A stretch of 64,000 bases of DNA from NCBI GenBank assembly GCA_024742705.1, contig JANSXZ010000003.1, positions 1-64,000 on the forward strand, given 5' to 3'. Made by a program: the position numbers and the translations under genes. This document shows positions 34,057-44,654 of the stretch, in pieces. Each line of letters opens with the position of its first letter. Position 1 is the stretch's first letter. Below the pieces are notes generated by a model. It was not told the origin of the DNA and made no database searches. It worked only from the letters and a program-made list of their open reading frames with translations. The DNA is from Paracoccaceae bacterium (GTDB taxonomy: Bacteria; Pseudomonadota; Alphaproteobacteria; Rhodobacterales; Rhodobacteraceae).

Positions 34057-35604
34057 TCAGAAAAGGGAACCCTGCGCGGGGCCGGGATCGGCCGCCGGGG
34101 CCCGGCGCGCGCGTCGGCCGCCCAGGCGCAGGCGCCCGTCGCGGAATTCGATCTCCAGCTCGGCCGCGCCCGACGCCTCGGATTTGCCGGTCAGCACCTG
34201 GCCCGTGCCGTCGCGCACCACGGCATAGCCGCGTGCCAGCGTCTGGTGATAGCTCAACGTGTCAATCAGCCGGGCCGCCGCGCCCAGCCGGGCCGCCGCC
34301 GCCGCGCGCCGGGCGCTTTCGGCCCGTTCCAGGCGCCGCGCCAGCGTTTCCAGAAGCCGGGCGCGCCCCGCCAGGTCCAGCGCGCGCGGCCGCAGCCGCA
34401 GCGCCTCGAGCGCCGCGCGCCGGCCCGCCAGACCGCGCAGCAGCGCCGGGTCGCGCCGCCGCGCCAGCGCCGCCAGACGTGCCGCCTCGCTCTCCAGCCG
34501 GCGGCGCAGAACCGCGCCGCGCAGGCTGCCGCCCGCTTCCGAAAGATGCAGCCGGCGCTGCTGCACCCCGTTGCGCAGCGCCGCCGAAAGCCGGTCCGAC
34601 AGCATGTCCAGCCTTTGGCGCGGCGTATCCAGAAGGCTCTCGCTGCGCGGCAGCGCACGGCTGACATCGCTCAGCCGCTGGGCGCGCTGGCTCAGTTGCC
34701 CGCGCAGAGCGCGGCCCAGGCGCGCGCCTTGCCCCGCGGTCCAGGCCAGCAGGTCCAGCCGCACCGGCACCGCCAGTTCGGCGGCCGCCGTCGGCGTCGG
34801 GGCGCGGCGGTCGGCGGCGTGGTCGATCAGCGTTGTGTCGGTTTCATGGCCCACCGCCGAAATCAGCGGAATCGCCGATTGCGCAGCGGCACGCACCACC
34901 ACCTCTTCGTTGAACCCCCACAGATCCTCGACCGAACCGCCACCGCGCGCCACGATCAGCAGGTCGGGGCGCGGGATCGCGCCGTCGGGCTTTAGCGCGT
35001 TGAACCCGGCAATGGCCGCCGCCACTTCAGGTGCGCAGCGCGCGCCCTGCACCGCCACCGGCCAGATCAGAACCCGGCGCGGAAACCGATCGCGCAACCG
35101 GTGCAGGATGTCGCGGATCACCGCGCCCGACGGCGATGTGACCACCCCGATCACCTCGGGCAGAAACGGCAGCGCGCGCTTGCGCGCCTCGTCGAACAGC
35201 CCTTCGGCCGCCAGTGCCAGGCGCCGTTTCTCCAGCGTCGCCATCAGCGCGCCCAGGCCGGCGGGGCGGATTTCCTCGATCACGATCTGGTACTTGGACT
35301 GGCCCGGGAAGGTCGTCAGGCGACCGATGGCCACCACTTCCATGCCCTCTTCCGGCGGCGTGGTCTGGCGCGCGGCCACGCCCTTCCACATGACCCCGGA
35401 GATCACCGCACGGTCATCCTTGAGATCCAGATAGACATGGCCTGAACGCGGGCGGCTGACGCGGCCCACCTCGCCGCGGATCCGCACATGGCCGAATTCG
35501 CCTTCGATCACGCGCTTAACGGCGCCCGATATCTCGGAAACGGTGAACTCGGGCGCGTTGCCGCCACCATCGCCGGCGCCGTCGGTCTCGTCGATCAGGT
35601 CCAT
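34057..35604 (-). CDS. xseA: Exodeoxyribonuclease VII large subunit
   Basis: A 515-residue nuclease subunit that, with XseB, degrades single-stranded DNA in both directions. The N-terminal OB-fold (about 22-115) contains FTVSEISGAVKRVIEGEFG and VRIRGEVGRVSRPRSGHVYL; the catalytic region (about 135-320) has GVVTSPSGAVIRDILHRL, LLIVARGGGSVEDLWGFNEE and SAVGHETDTTLIDHAADRRA. A long Arg/Ala-rich coiled helical region (about 330-450) follows. The ATG at 35604 has AAGGAGCCGGG directly upstream; an ATG at 35622 is the alternative. It is divergent from purD with only 76 bases between the starts. XseB is not in the window. Confidence 0.95.
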   Translation of the reverse strand: MDLIDETDGAGDGGGNAPEFTVSEISGAVKRVIEGEFGHVRIRGEVGRVSRPRSGHVYLDLKDDRAVISGVMWKGVAARQTTPPEEGMEVVAIGRLTTFPGQSKYQIVIEEIRPAGLGALMATLEKRRLALAAEGLFDEARKRALPFLPEVIGVVTSPSGAVIRDILHRLRDRFPRRVLIWPVAVQGARCAPEVAAAIAGFNALKPDGAIPRPDLLIVARGGGSVEDLWGFNEEVVVRAAAQSAIPLISAVGHETDTTLIDHAADRRAPTPTAAAELAVPVRLDLLAWTAGQGARLGRALRGQLSQRAQRLSDVSRALPRSESLLDTPRQRLDMLSDRLSAALRNGVQQRRLHLSEAGGSLRGAVLRRRLESEAARLAALARRRDPALLRGLAGRRAALEALRLRPRALDLAGRARLLETLARRLERAESARRAAAAARLGAAARLIDTLSYHQTLARGYAVVRDGTGQVLTGKSEASGAAELEIEFRDGRLRLGGRRARRAPAADPGPAQGSLF

Positions 35605-35680
35605 CCCGGCTCCTTGTGTCATCGGCCCGCCCAGCTTAGAACGCGCGCAGGGCAAGGCCAAGCAGATGAGGCGCGACGCA

Positions 35681-36943
35681 ATGAACATTTTGATCCTCGG
35701 GGGCGGTGGCCGCGAACACGCATTGGCCTGGGCGGTGATGCAGAACCCCAAATGCGACAAGTTGATCGTGGCCCCCGGCAATGCCGGGATCGCGCAGATC
35801 GCCGATTGCGCCGATCTCGATATCGAGGACGGTGCGCGGGTGGTGGATTTCTCGGTGAGCAATTCCATCGACTTCGTGATCGTCGGGCCCGAGGCGCCGC
35901 TGGCCGCGGGGGTCGCCGACGCGTTGCGCCACGCGGGCGTGCCGGTGTTCGGCCCATCGGCGGCGGCTGCCCGGTTGGAGGCATCCAAACGTTTCACAAA
36001 GGAAATCTGCGCCGCAGCCGGGGCGCCGACGGCCGCGTATGGTGTGTTTCGCGCCGCTGAACCGGCGCGCGCGCATGTGCGGGCCACCGGCGCGCCCATC
36101 GTGATCAAGGCCGACGGGCTGGCCGCCGGAAAGGGCGTTGTCGTCGCCATGACCGAGGCCGAGGCACTGGCCGCCATCGACGAGATGTTCGCCGGCGGCT
36201 TCGGCGCGGCCGGCGCCGAGGTTGTCATCGAGGAGTTCATGGAGGGCGAAGAAGCGTCATTCTTCGTGCTGTGCGACGGCCAGACGGTTCTGCCGATCGG
36301 CACGGCACAGGATCACAAGCGCATCGGCGAAGGCGACACCGGCCCGAACACCGGCGGCATGGGCGCCTATTCGCCTGCGCCGGTGCTGACCGATGCCGTG
36401 GCCGAGCGGGCGCTGAGTGAGATCATCCGCCCCACAATGGCGGAAATGGCCCGGCGCGGCACCCCCTACCAGGGGGTTCTCTATGCCGGGCTGATGATCC
36501 GCGACGGCGCGCCGCGGCTGGTGGAATACAACGTGCGCTTTGGCGACCCCGAATGCCAGGTCCTGATGATGCGGCTGGGCGCGCAGGCGCTGGACCTGAT
36601 GCAGGCCACCGCCGAACGGCGGCTGGACCAGGCACGGGTGACATGGGCCGCCGATCACGCGATGACCGTGGTCATGGCCGCGCGCGGCTATCCCGGCGCA
36701 TACGCGCGCGGATCGGTGATTGGCGGGCTGGACGATCTTCCTGAAACCGCGTTCCAGATGTGCTTTCACGCCGGCACCGCCATGCGCGACGGGCAGGTGG
36801 TGGCGAATGGCGGGCGGGTACTGAACCTGACGGCACGGGCCGGCACGCTGTCGGAAGCGCGCGACCTCGCCTATGCGATGGGCACCCATGTGCAATGGCC
36901 CGAAGGCGTGATGCGTGGCGACATCGGGTGGCGCGCGCTTTAG
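35681..36943 (+). CDS. purD: Phosphoribosylamine-glycine ligase (GARS)
   Basis: A 420-residue ATP-grasp enzyme of purine synthesis that joins glycine to phosphoribosylamine. The N-terminal NILILGGGGREHALAWA is invariant in the family. Central VIKADGLAAGKGVVVAMTEAEA and GPNTGGMGAYSPAPV are the ATP-grasp and substrate loops, and EYNVRFGDPECQVLMMRL is the metal-binding end. The start follows a weak GATGAGG. Two later or parallel purine genes, purM and purN, lie at 57-59 kb, so the pathway is scattered. The gene is divergent from xseA. Confidence 0.96.
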   Translation: MNILILGGGGREHALAWAVMQNPKCDKLIVAPGNAGIAQIADCADLDIEDGARVVDFSVSNSIDFVIVGPEAPLAAGVADALRHAGVPVFGPSAAAARLEASKRFTKEICAAAGAPTAAYGVFRAAEPARAHVRATGAPIVIKADGLAAGKGVVVAMTEAEALAAIDEMFAGGFGAAGAEVVIEEFMEGEEASFFVLCDGQTVLPIGTAQDHKRIGEGDTGPNTGGMGAYSPAPVLTDAVAERALSEIIRPTMAEMARRGTPYQGVLYAGLMIRDGAPRLVEYNVRFGDPECQVLMMRLGAQALDLMQATAERRLDQARVTWAADHAMTVVMAARGYPGAYARGSVIGGLDDLPETAFQMCFHAGTAMRDGQVVANGGRVLNLTARAGTLSEARDLAYAMGTHVQWPEGVMRGDIGWRAL

Positions 36944-36983
36944 CGCTGCGCCGACACGCTGCCCGCGCGCAGGTTGCGGTTGC

Positions 36984-37023
36984 GGGAGCCTCCGGCGGGG
37001 ATATTTATCGCGAAAGGAAAGAT
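36984..37023 (+). repeat. Intergenic repeat copy C
   Basis: GGGAGCCTCCGGCGGGGATA continues TTTATCGCGAAAGGAAAGATG. It shares the GAGCCTCCGGCGGG head with copies A and B, and the GATATTT and AAAGGAA blocks with copy D, so it links the two variants. It lies 40 bases after the purD stop in the convergent gap before the FG-GAP gene. Confidence 0.7.
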
Positions 37024-37048
37024 GGGCGCGGCACGGCGGGAGGAACGC

Positions 37049-37816
37049 TCAGCGGCAGGCCATGGCGCGGGAAAAGCTTTCGCGGCCGCTGTGCGGGCCG
37101 ATGTCGCGCGCGACGATCGACGTGCCGTCGAGGCGCAGAGCGATGAGACGCCGCCAGGCTGCATCGGCCAGGATCATCTCGGGGCCCGCAGGGCGGCAAT
37201 GCCGGATGCCACCGGCGATGTCGGTTTCGCCGATCCTGTGGTTGGTAACACCGGGATGGTTGGCGATCTCGGTCAGACGGCCATCGGCGAAGCGCCAGAT
37301 ACGCAGGACCCTGGCGAGGTGCGGTCGATCAACATATGCGATTTCCGCGTGCCCATCACCGTCGAGGTCTGCAATGCCCAAGGGCGCGAGCCACCGGAAA
37401 CGCGTGCCGATGAAGGGCGTTGCGGCGAACAGGCCGTCGCCATTGTAGATCGCCAACCGCGCACCGCGTGCCCGGTCGCTTTCGACGACAACCGCTTCGG
37501 CCTGCCCGTCGCCGTCCACATCGGCGCGCCGCGGGGCGGTGTCTTCGAAGACCCGGTCGGTGTGGAGGCGTATGATGATCTCGGGCAGTCCGGCATAACG
37601 CAGGACAAGCGCACCGTATTCAACGTCGTCGCCCAGAACGCCATGGGGATAGCGCGCGGTGGGCGCGTCATAGCGGGCGTCCAGCAAGGGCCGCTGTTGC
37701 CATGTCTCGGCGAATGCGGCGCAGGCGCCCCCGGCCAGCCACAAACACAGCGCCAGACACGCGCGGCGGGCGGACCCGGGCCACACGCGGGCGGGCGGAC
37801 GCCGCGCCGTCGACAT
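37049..37816 (-). CDS. Exported FG-GAP/VCBS repeat protein
   Basis: A 255-residue exported protein. A signal peptide lies near residues 15-35 (ACLALCLWLAGGACAAFA). Two calcium-loop motifs of the FG-GAP/VCBS beta-propeller type are visible: ADVDGDGQAEAVVVESD (about 100) and IADLDGDGHAEIAYVD (about 147). Only about four propeller blades fit in this length, so it may be a partial or small propeller. Function is unknown; such proteins commonly bind Ca2+ and mediate envelope or extracellular contacts. The ATG at 37816 lies one base after the ferredoxin TGA (TGAGATG), indicating translational coupling to a cytosolic electron carrier, an odd pairing. Confidence 0.78.
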   Translation of the reverse strand: MSTARRPPARVWPGSARRACLALCLWLAGGACAAFAETWQQRPLLDARYDAPTARYPHGVLGDDVEYGALVLRYAGLPEIIIRLHTDRVFEDTAPRRADVDGDGQAEAVVVESDRARGARLAIYNGDGLFAATPFIGTRFRWLAPLGIADLDGDGHAEIAYVDRPHLARVLRIWRFADGRLTEIANHPGVTNHRIGETDIAGGIRHCRPAGPEMILADAAWRRLIALRLDGTSIVARDIGPHSGRESFSRAMACR

Positions 37817-37817
37817 C

Positions 37818-39240
<1,423 letters not shown>

Positions 39241-39262
39241 TAGCGGCCACCTGACAAGGCAA

Positions 39263-39291
39263 GGGCCGCGCCGGTCAAACCGGCGCGGCCC
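39263..39291. terminator. Bidirectional hairpin between the lipoprotein gene and degP
   Basis: A perfect 13-bp stem, GGGCCGCGCCGGT and ACCGGCGCGGCCC, has the three-base loop CAA. It sits between convergent genes, 22 bases after the lipoprotein stop and 27 bases from the degP stop. No T-run follows on either strand, so termination efficiency is uncertain, but the position and symmetry suit a two-way terminator. Confidence 0.8.
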
Positions 39292-39318
39292 GCGCATCGT
39301 CTCTGGCAGCTTTCGCGC

Positions 39319-40800
39319 CTAGTCGTCGAGGCTGAGCGCGACGAAGCGCGGCTCGCCTGCGCGGCGCACCAGCATCAGCAGCGATTTGCGCCCGGCCTCG
39401 CGCGCCTCGGCGATCCGGTCATCCAGCGCCGACAGCGTCTCGACCTTCTGCTGCCCGGCCTCGGTGATCACATCGCCCACGCGCAGGCCTTTCTCGAACG
39501 CCTCGGAATCCTCGGCGACGTCCGTCACCACAAGGCCCACGGTCGCGGCCGGCAGATCCATCTCCTCGCGCATCTCGTCTGTCAGCACGCTGAGCGTGAG
39601 GCCCAGAACGGTCTTTTCGCTCTGTTCCGGGTCCGCGCCATCTTCGCTGTCGACGGATGCGGCCGCTTCCGCCTCTTCGCGCCGTCCCAGCGTCACCAGA
39701 ACGGTCTGCGTGGCCCCGTCGCGGTAGACCACGACGCGCACGGCCTTGCCGACAGCGGTATTGCCCACCTTGCGCACCAGCCCGCGCGTGTCTTCCACAT
39801 CGGTGCCGTCGAAAGTGAGGATCACATCCCCCGCCAGCAGCCCCGCGTCCTTGGCCGGCCCGTCCGGCACATCGGTGATCAGAGCGCCTTCGGCGGATTC
39901 AAGCCCCATTGCCTCGGCCACATCGGGCGTGACATCCTGGATCCGCACCCCGAGCCAGCCGCGCCGGGTTTCGCCGTATTCGCGCAACTGGTCGACAACC
40001 CGCGTCACCACGTTCGAGGCCATGGAAAAGCCGATGCCGATGGATCCGCCATTCGGGGACAGGATCGCCGTGTTCACGCCGATCACCTCGCCGTCCATGT
40101 TGAACAGCGGCCCGCCCGAGTTGCCCCGGTTGATCGCTGCATCGGTCTGGATGTAATCGTCGTAGGTGCCCGACAAGGCCCGGTTGCGCGCCGATACGAT
40201 GCCCGCCGAAACCGAAAAGCCCTGGCCCAGAGGGTTGCCCATTGCCATCACCCAGTCGCCGACGCGGGCCTTGTCGCTGTCGCCGAAGCTGACGAACGGC
40301 AACGGCGCGTCGGCCTCGACCTTCAGCAGCGCGATGTCGGTGTTGGGATCGGTCCCGACCACCTCGGCGCGCAGCTCGGTGCCGTTGAAAAACTCGATCA
40401 GGATTTCATCGGCACCTTCGATGACGTGGTTGTTGGTAACGACAAACCCGTCTTCGGAAATCACAAAGCCCGACCCGAGCGCCGAAGACCGGCGCGGGCG
40501 GTTGCCATTGTCGCCACGGTTGCGGTCCTGAAATTCGCGGAAGAAATCCTCGAAGGGCGATCCTTCGGGCACGATGCCACGCGGCCCGGTGCGGCCTTCG
40601 ACCATCGTCGAGGTGGTGATGTTGACCACCGAAGGGCTGATCTGCTCGGCCAGCGGTGCCAGGCTTTCGGGGCGCGCCTGCGCCACCGCAACCTGAGCCA
40701 GCAGGATGGTCGTGGCAATCAGACCCATCCAGAAAAGCCGCAAGGCCGGGGGTTTGGCATCCGGCGTTCCAAGGGCCAAAGCCATGGTCTGAGGCTGCAT
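39319..40800 (-). CDS. degP: Periplasmic serine protease/chaperone of the DegP/DegQ family
   Basis: A 493-residue Do-family protease with an N-terminal signal peptide (about 1-42). The trypsin domain has all catalytic residues: His125 (TNNHVIEGAD), Asp155 (NTDIALLK) and Ser228 (GNSGGPLF). Two PDZ domains follow (about 285-375 and 405-490). It degrades or refolds misfolded envelope proteins. I favour the ATG at 40800, spaced 7 bases from AAAGGAG; an ATG at 40806 is closer than usual. It is the last gene of rpiA-gor-hflK-hflC-DUF2065-degP, which joins redox balance with membrane and periplasmic proteolysis. It contrasts with the dead trypsin-fold protein at 17 kb. Confidence 0.95.
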   Translation of the reverse strand: MQPQTMALALGTPDAKPPALRLFWMGLIATTILLAQVAVAQARPESLAPLAEQISPSVVNITTSTMVEGRTGPRGIVPEGSPFEDFFREFQDRNRGDNGNRPRRSSALGSGFVISEDGFVVTNNHVIEGADEILIEFFNGTELRAEVVGTDPNTDIALLKVEADAPLPFVSFGDSDKARVGDWVMAMGNPLGQGFSVSAGIVSARNRALSGTYDDYIQTDAAINRGNSGGPLFNMDGEVIGVNTAILSPNGGSIGIGFSMASNVVTRVVDQLREYGETRRGWLGVRIQDVTPDVAEAMGLESAEGALITDVPDGPAKDAGLLAGDVILTFDGTDVEDTRGLVRKVGNTAVGKAVRVVVYRDGATQTVLVTLGRREEAEAAASVDSEDGADPEQSEKTVLGLTLSVLTDEMREEMDLPAATVGLVVTDVAEDSEAFEKGLRVGDVITEAGQQKVETLSALDDRIAEAREAGRKSLLMLVRRAGEPRFVALSLDD

Positions 40801-40949
40801 CCTCATTCTCCTTTCTCGGATCGTGCAACGCACGTTCGGCGCTACTGCAATAGTCTATGGTGCATCCGCGCGATGCGCGGTTCAACCTCAAAGGTGGGGC
40901 CCGCCGGCATTGTTTCAATCGTGCTCACAGTGCCGTGAAAATCCGCAAC

Positions 40950-41150
40950 CTAGAGCGTTGCGCCCAATTGGTGAGCACCCCAAAGCAACAGGAAACCGGT
41001 GACAAGCACCAGCGCGCCAACCTGGCGGCGCTGGGCTTCGGGCATGTCGCGCAGCGCCTCAAGCAGACGCTCGACAAGCGAAGGGGCCAGCACCCAGACC
41101 AGCCCCTCCACGATCATGACCAGCCCGAGGGCCAGAACGACGGTTGCCAC
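40950..41150 (-). CDS. DUF2065 (YjeT-like) small membrane protein
   Basis: A 66-residue protein with two hydrophobic helices (residues 2-24 and 43-62) joined by a charged loop with ERLLEALRDMPEAQRRQ. This is the DUF2065/YjeT pattern, found next to hflKC in many proteobacteria. Function is unknown; its constant company with hflC suggests a link with the FtsH-HflKC membrane protease complex. It starts 2 bases after the hflC stop and is followed by degP after about 150 bases. Confidence 0.9.
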   Translation of the reverse strand: MATVVLALGLVMIVEGLVWVLAPSLVERLLEALRDMPEAQRRQVGALVLVTGFLLLWGAHQLGATL

Positions 41151-41152
41151 GG

Positions 41153-42037
41153 TTATTGCGACGCGGCAGCGTCGGCGGTGGCCCCGGTGGGCGATTTCAG
41201 GTAGTTGAAGAATTCGGAATCCGGCGACATCACCATCGTCGAATTGCTGCCCTGCAACGCGCGGGTGTAGGCCGACAGCGAGCGGTAGAATTCAAAGAAT
41301 TCCGGGTCTGCACCGAAGGCGTCGGCAAAGACCGCGTTGCGCCGGGCATCGGCTTCACCGCGGATGATCTCGGCCTGGCGCTGGGCGTCGGACACCAGTT
41401 CGACCACGGTCCGGTCGGCCTGGGCGCGCACCCTCTGGGCGGCTTCGTTACCGCGCGCACGCTCGTCCGTAGCCTCGCGTTCACGCTCCGCGCGCATCCG
41501 TTCGAAGGTGGCTTCGAGGTTCTGCGCGGGAAGGTCGGTGCGCTTCAGCCGGACATCGATGATCTCGAGCCCCAGCGCCCGCGCCTCTTCGATGGCGTTG
41601 TTGCGGATCCGCAGCATCAGGGCAGCCCGGTCCGACGACAGGATGTCATTGGACGAGACCGAGCCGAGGATTTCACGGGTTTCCGAACGCAGGATCGAAT
41701 CCAGCCGGTTTTCAGCCGTGGCGATGCCGCCGACACCGACCGCCTGGCGGAACCGTTCAACATCAGATATACGGTAGCGCGCGAAGGCGTCGACGACGAG
41801 GCGCCGATCGTCCGACGGGGTCACTTCCAGCGGGTCGATGTCGCGGCTGAGCGTGCGGTCGTCATAGCGCACGACCTCTTGGATCAGCGGCAGTTTGAAG
41901 GTCAGCCCCGGCTCTTCCTTGACAGATACGACACGGCCGAACTGAAGCACGAGCGCCTTCTCGCGTTCGTCCACGATCACCACCGACGACATGATCAGCG
42001 CGATGACCAGTGCTGCGATTGGCAGAAGATATTTCAT
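41153..42037 (-). CDS. hflC: HflC, SPFH-domain modulator of FtsH
   Basis: A 294-residue inner-membrane protein with one N-terminal helix (residues 3-20) and a periplasmic SPFH/band 7 domain (about 22-200), followed by a long helical coiled-coil (about 190-260). HflC with HflK forms a cage around the FtsH protease and limits its action on membrane substrates. Visible family segments are VDEREKALVLQFGRVV and RDIDPLEVTPSDDRRLVVDAF. Its ATG overlaps the hflK stop by one base (TGATG), ensuring equal synthesis. Confidence 0.95.
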   Translation of the reverse strand: MKYLLPIAALVIALIMSSVVIVDEREKALVLQFGRVVSVKEEPGLTFKLPLIQEVVRYDDRTLSRDIDPLEVTPSDDRRLVVDAFARYRISDVERFRQAVGVGGIATAENRLDSILRSETREILGSVSSNDILSSDRAALMLRIRNNAIEEARALGLEIIDVRLKRTDLPAQNLEATFERMRAEREREATDERARGNEAAQRVRAQADRTVVELVSDAQRQAEIIRGEADARRNAVFADAFGADPEFFEFYRSLSAYTRALQGSNSTMVMSPDSEFFNYLKSPTGATADAAASQ

Positions 42038-43209
42038 CAGTTGGTTCCTCCCCGGCGCAGCTCGTTCAGCGGCAGATATGGCACGATGCCCTGTCCGCCG
42101 CCCTGGCCGCCGCCGATGCCTTCATCGATAATGATCTTGTCCACATCGCCCAGAACCTGTTCCATCGTTTCCAGGTAGAGACGTTTGCGGGTGACTTCGG
42201 GCGCCTTGCGGTATTCTTCCAGAACAGCCGAGAAACGGCTGGCCTGACCTTCCGCTTCGTTGACGACCCTGGCGCGATACCCTTCGGCTTCTTCCAGTAG
42301 CTGCGCCGCCTCACCGCGCGCTTCGGCAAGCACCCGGTTGGCATAGGCATCGGCCACGTTCTGCAAGCGGTCACGCTCCTGTTCGGCGGCCTGCACGTCG
42401 CGGAAGGCGTCGATCACGGTCTGCGGCGGATCTGCCTTGTCGAAGTTGACGCGGATGATGTTCACACCGCTGTCATAGCTGTCGAGCGTGCTCTGGATCA
42501 GATCCTGCAGCCGGGCCGCGATCAATCCGCGATCGCGGTTCAGCACCGGCGCAAGCTGGCTCTGGGCGATGATCTCGCGCATGGCCGATTCCGAAACGGC
42601 GCGCACCGTGGCGCGCGGATCGCGCAGATTGAACAGGAACTTCGCCGGATCGTTGATGTTCCAGACAACCTGGAAATCGATGTCCACGATGTTTTCATCG
42701 CTGGTGACCATCAGGCCCGCATCCGATCCGCGCCCGCCGACGCCGATGTCGTCGGTCTGTTCGCGCGTCACCGGGATCACCTCGTAGCTGACGACAGGCC
42801 AGGGCGCGAAGTTCAGGCCAGGATTGCCGACCGACGAGAATTCGCCTAGGAAAAGTTCGACAGACTGTTCTTCCGGCCGCACGGTGTAGAAGCTGGCCAT
42901 GCCCCACATCACAAGCGCCGCAACCGCCGCGATGCCGATAGTGCCGCGTGTGAACAGCGGGCCAGACCCGCGTCCGCCACCGCCAGAGCCGGTGCCGCGG
43001 CCACCGCCGCCGCGTCCGCCCATCAGCACGCGCAGTTGTTCCTGGCCCTTCTTGACCAGTTCGTCGATCTCAGGGATCTGAGGCCCGTCGCCTTCGGGAC
43101 GCCGGCCACCGCCGCCGCCGCCCTGTCCGCTACCATTGTCGCCGCGATTGCCTCCACCGCCGCCGGAGGATCCGCCGCCCCCCCAGGGGCCGCCGTTGTT
43201 CCCTGCCAT
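42037..43209 (-). CDS. hflK: HflK, SPFH-domain modulator of FtsH
   Basis: A 390-residue partner of HflC. A Gly-rich cytosolic N-terminus (about 1-85, with runs of GGG and GSGGGG) precedes one transmembrane helix (about 88-108, IGIAAVAALVMWGMASFYTV) and the SPFH domain (about 110-290). A helical region and a Gly/Gln-rich tail follow. Segments such as QFVVWNINDPAKFLFNLRDP-like IDFQVVWNINDPAKFLF and SAMREIIAQSQLAPVLN are characteristic. The gene is directly downstream of gor (71 bases) and overlaps hflC. Confidence 0.95.
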   Translation of the reverse strand: MAGNNGGPWGGGGSSGGGGGNRGDNGSGQGGGGGGRRPEGDGPQIPEIDELVKKGQEQLRVLMGGRGGGGRGTGSGGGGRGSGPLFTRGTIGIAAVAALVMWGMASFYTVRPEEQSVELFLGEFSSVGNPGLNFAPWPVVSYEVIPVTREQTDDIGVGGRGSDAGLMVTSDENIVDIDFQVVWNINDPAKFLFNLRDPRATVRAVSESAMREIIAQSQLAPVLNRDRGLIAARLQDLIQSTLDSYDSGVNIIRVNFDKADPPQTVIDAFRDVQAAEQERDRLQNVADAYANRVLAEARGEAAQLLEEAEGYRARVVNEAEGQASRFSAVLEEYRKAPEVTRKRLYLETMEQVLGDVDKIIIDEGIGGGQGGGQGIVPYLPLNELRRGGTN

Positions 43210-43280
43210 TGTCTGCCACTTCCCTCTTTAATCCGCGCCTTGGCGCTTCGGAGCATAAACTGTGTGTTTGTGTCGGAAAT

Positions 43281-44642
43281 TCAAGCTGTCCGGACCGGCG
43301 ATTTCATCGTCACGATCTCTTCCGACATGGTCGGATGCACCGCAACGGTGCGGTCGAAGTCTTCCTTGGTGGCGCCCATCTTCACCGCGATACCGGCCAG
43401 CTGGATCATCTCGCCGGCGCCCGGCGCGACGATATGACAGCCCAGAACGCGCCGCGTTTCCTTGCTGACCACAAGTTTCATCAGCACCCGATCGGGGCGG
43501 TCGATGAACGAACTCTGCATCGGCTTGAAGCTGGTGCAGTAAACCTCGATGGGTTCGCGGGCGCTGGCCTCTTCCTCGGTCATGCCGACGGTGCCCATTT
43601 CCGGCTGGGTGAAAACCGCCGAAGGGATCAGATCGTGGTCCACCGGCGTCGGGTTGCCTTTGAACACCGTCTCGACAAAGGCCATCCCCTCGCGGATGGC
43701 GACCGGCGTCAGGTTCACCCGGTCGGTCACGTCGCCGATCGCATAGATCGACGGCACGGCGGTCTGGCTGTAGGCGTCCACCTCGATTTCGCCGCGCCGG
43801 CCCAGCGTCACGCCCGCCGCCTCAAGCCCCAAACCGGCGGTGTTGGGGTCGCGCCCGGTGGCGAAAAGCACCTGATCGAAACGTTCCATGTCGCCATTGG
43901 TTGCCTTGACGCGGATGCCGCCGCCGTCCTCGCCGTGCATTTCCAGAATGTTCGTGCCGGTCTTCAGCGATATGCCGTTCTGCATCATCTCGGTGGCGAT
44001 CAGGCCGCGCGCCTCGTCATCGAAGCCGCGCAGGATCTGGGCGCCGCGGTAATACTGCGTAACCTCGACACCCATCCCGTTGAGAACGCCGGCGAATTCG
44101 CAGGCGATATAGCCGCCGCCGACGATCAGGATGCGTTCCGGCAGTTCGGGCAGGTGGAAGATGTCGTTCGACGTGATCCCCAGATCGGCTCCCGGTATAT
44201 CGGGGCGCACCGGGTGGCCACCGGTGGCCACAAGGATGTGCCGCGCGGTGCGGGTTTCGCCGGTGGCAAGGCGCACGGTGTGCGCATCCTGCACCGTCGC
44301 CCGCGCATCGTAGGTTTCCACGCCCGAATTGGCCAGCAACCGGCGATAGACCCCTTCGAGCCGGTCCAGTTCGGCCTCCATCCGGGTGCGGAACCTGGGC
44401 CAGTCAAAGCCGCCCGGCGTCACGTCCCAGCCGTATTCGCGCGCATCCTGCATCGCCACGCTGTAGCCGCTGGCGAAAACCATCAGTTTCTTGGGCACGC
44501 AGCCGCGGATCACGCAGGTGCCGCCATATCTGTCCTCTTCGGCCAGCGCCACCTTGGCGCCGGCATCGCCCGCCGCAACCCGCGCGGCGCGCACGCCGCC
44601 CGATCCGCCACCGATGACGAACAGATCATAATCGAAACTCAT
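43281..44642 (-). CDS. gor: Glutathione-disulfide reductase
   Basis: A 453-residue FAD/NADPH oxidoreductase that reduces glutathione disulfide in the cytosol. FAD motif GGGSGGVRAARVAA (11-24) is followed by the redox disulfide GGTCVIRGCVPKK (Cys43 and Cys48), the NADPH-binding VGGGYIACEFAGVL, and ATGRDPNTAGLGLE. The C-terminal catalytic His-Glu pair lies in VAVHPTMSEEIV. GVRAARVAA and C-V-I-R-G-C match plant/proteobacterial GRs. The ATG is separated from the rpiA stop by 12 bases. Confidence 0.95.
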   Translation of the reverse strand: MSFDYDLFVIGGGSGGVRAARVAAGDAGAKVALAEEDRYGGTCVIRGCVPKKLMVFASGYSVAMQDAREYGWDVTPGGFDWPRFRTRMEAELDRLEGVYRRLLANSGVETYDARATVQDAHTVRLATGETRTARHILVATGGHPVRPDIPGADLGITSNDIFHLPELPERILIVGGGYIACEFAGVLNGMGVEVTQYYRGAQILRGFDDEARGLIATEMMQNGISLKTGTNILEMHGEDGGGIRVKATNGDMERFDQVLFATGRDPNTAGLGLEAAGVTLGRRGEIEVDAYSQTAVPSIYAIGDVTDRVNLTPVAIREGMAFVETVFKGNPTPVDHDLIPSAVFTQPEMGTVGMTEEEASAREPIEVYCTSFKPMQSSFIDRPDRVLMKLVVSKETRRVLGCHIVAPGAGEMIQLAGIAVKMGATKEDFDRTVAVHPTMSEEIVTMKSPVRTA

Positions 44643-44654
44643 GGGTGTCTTTTC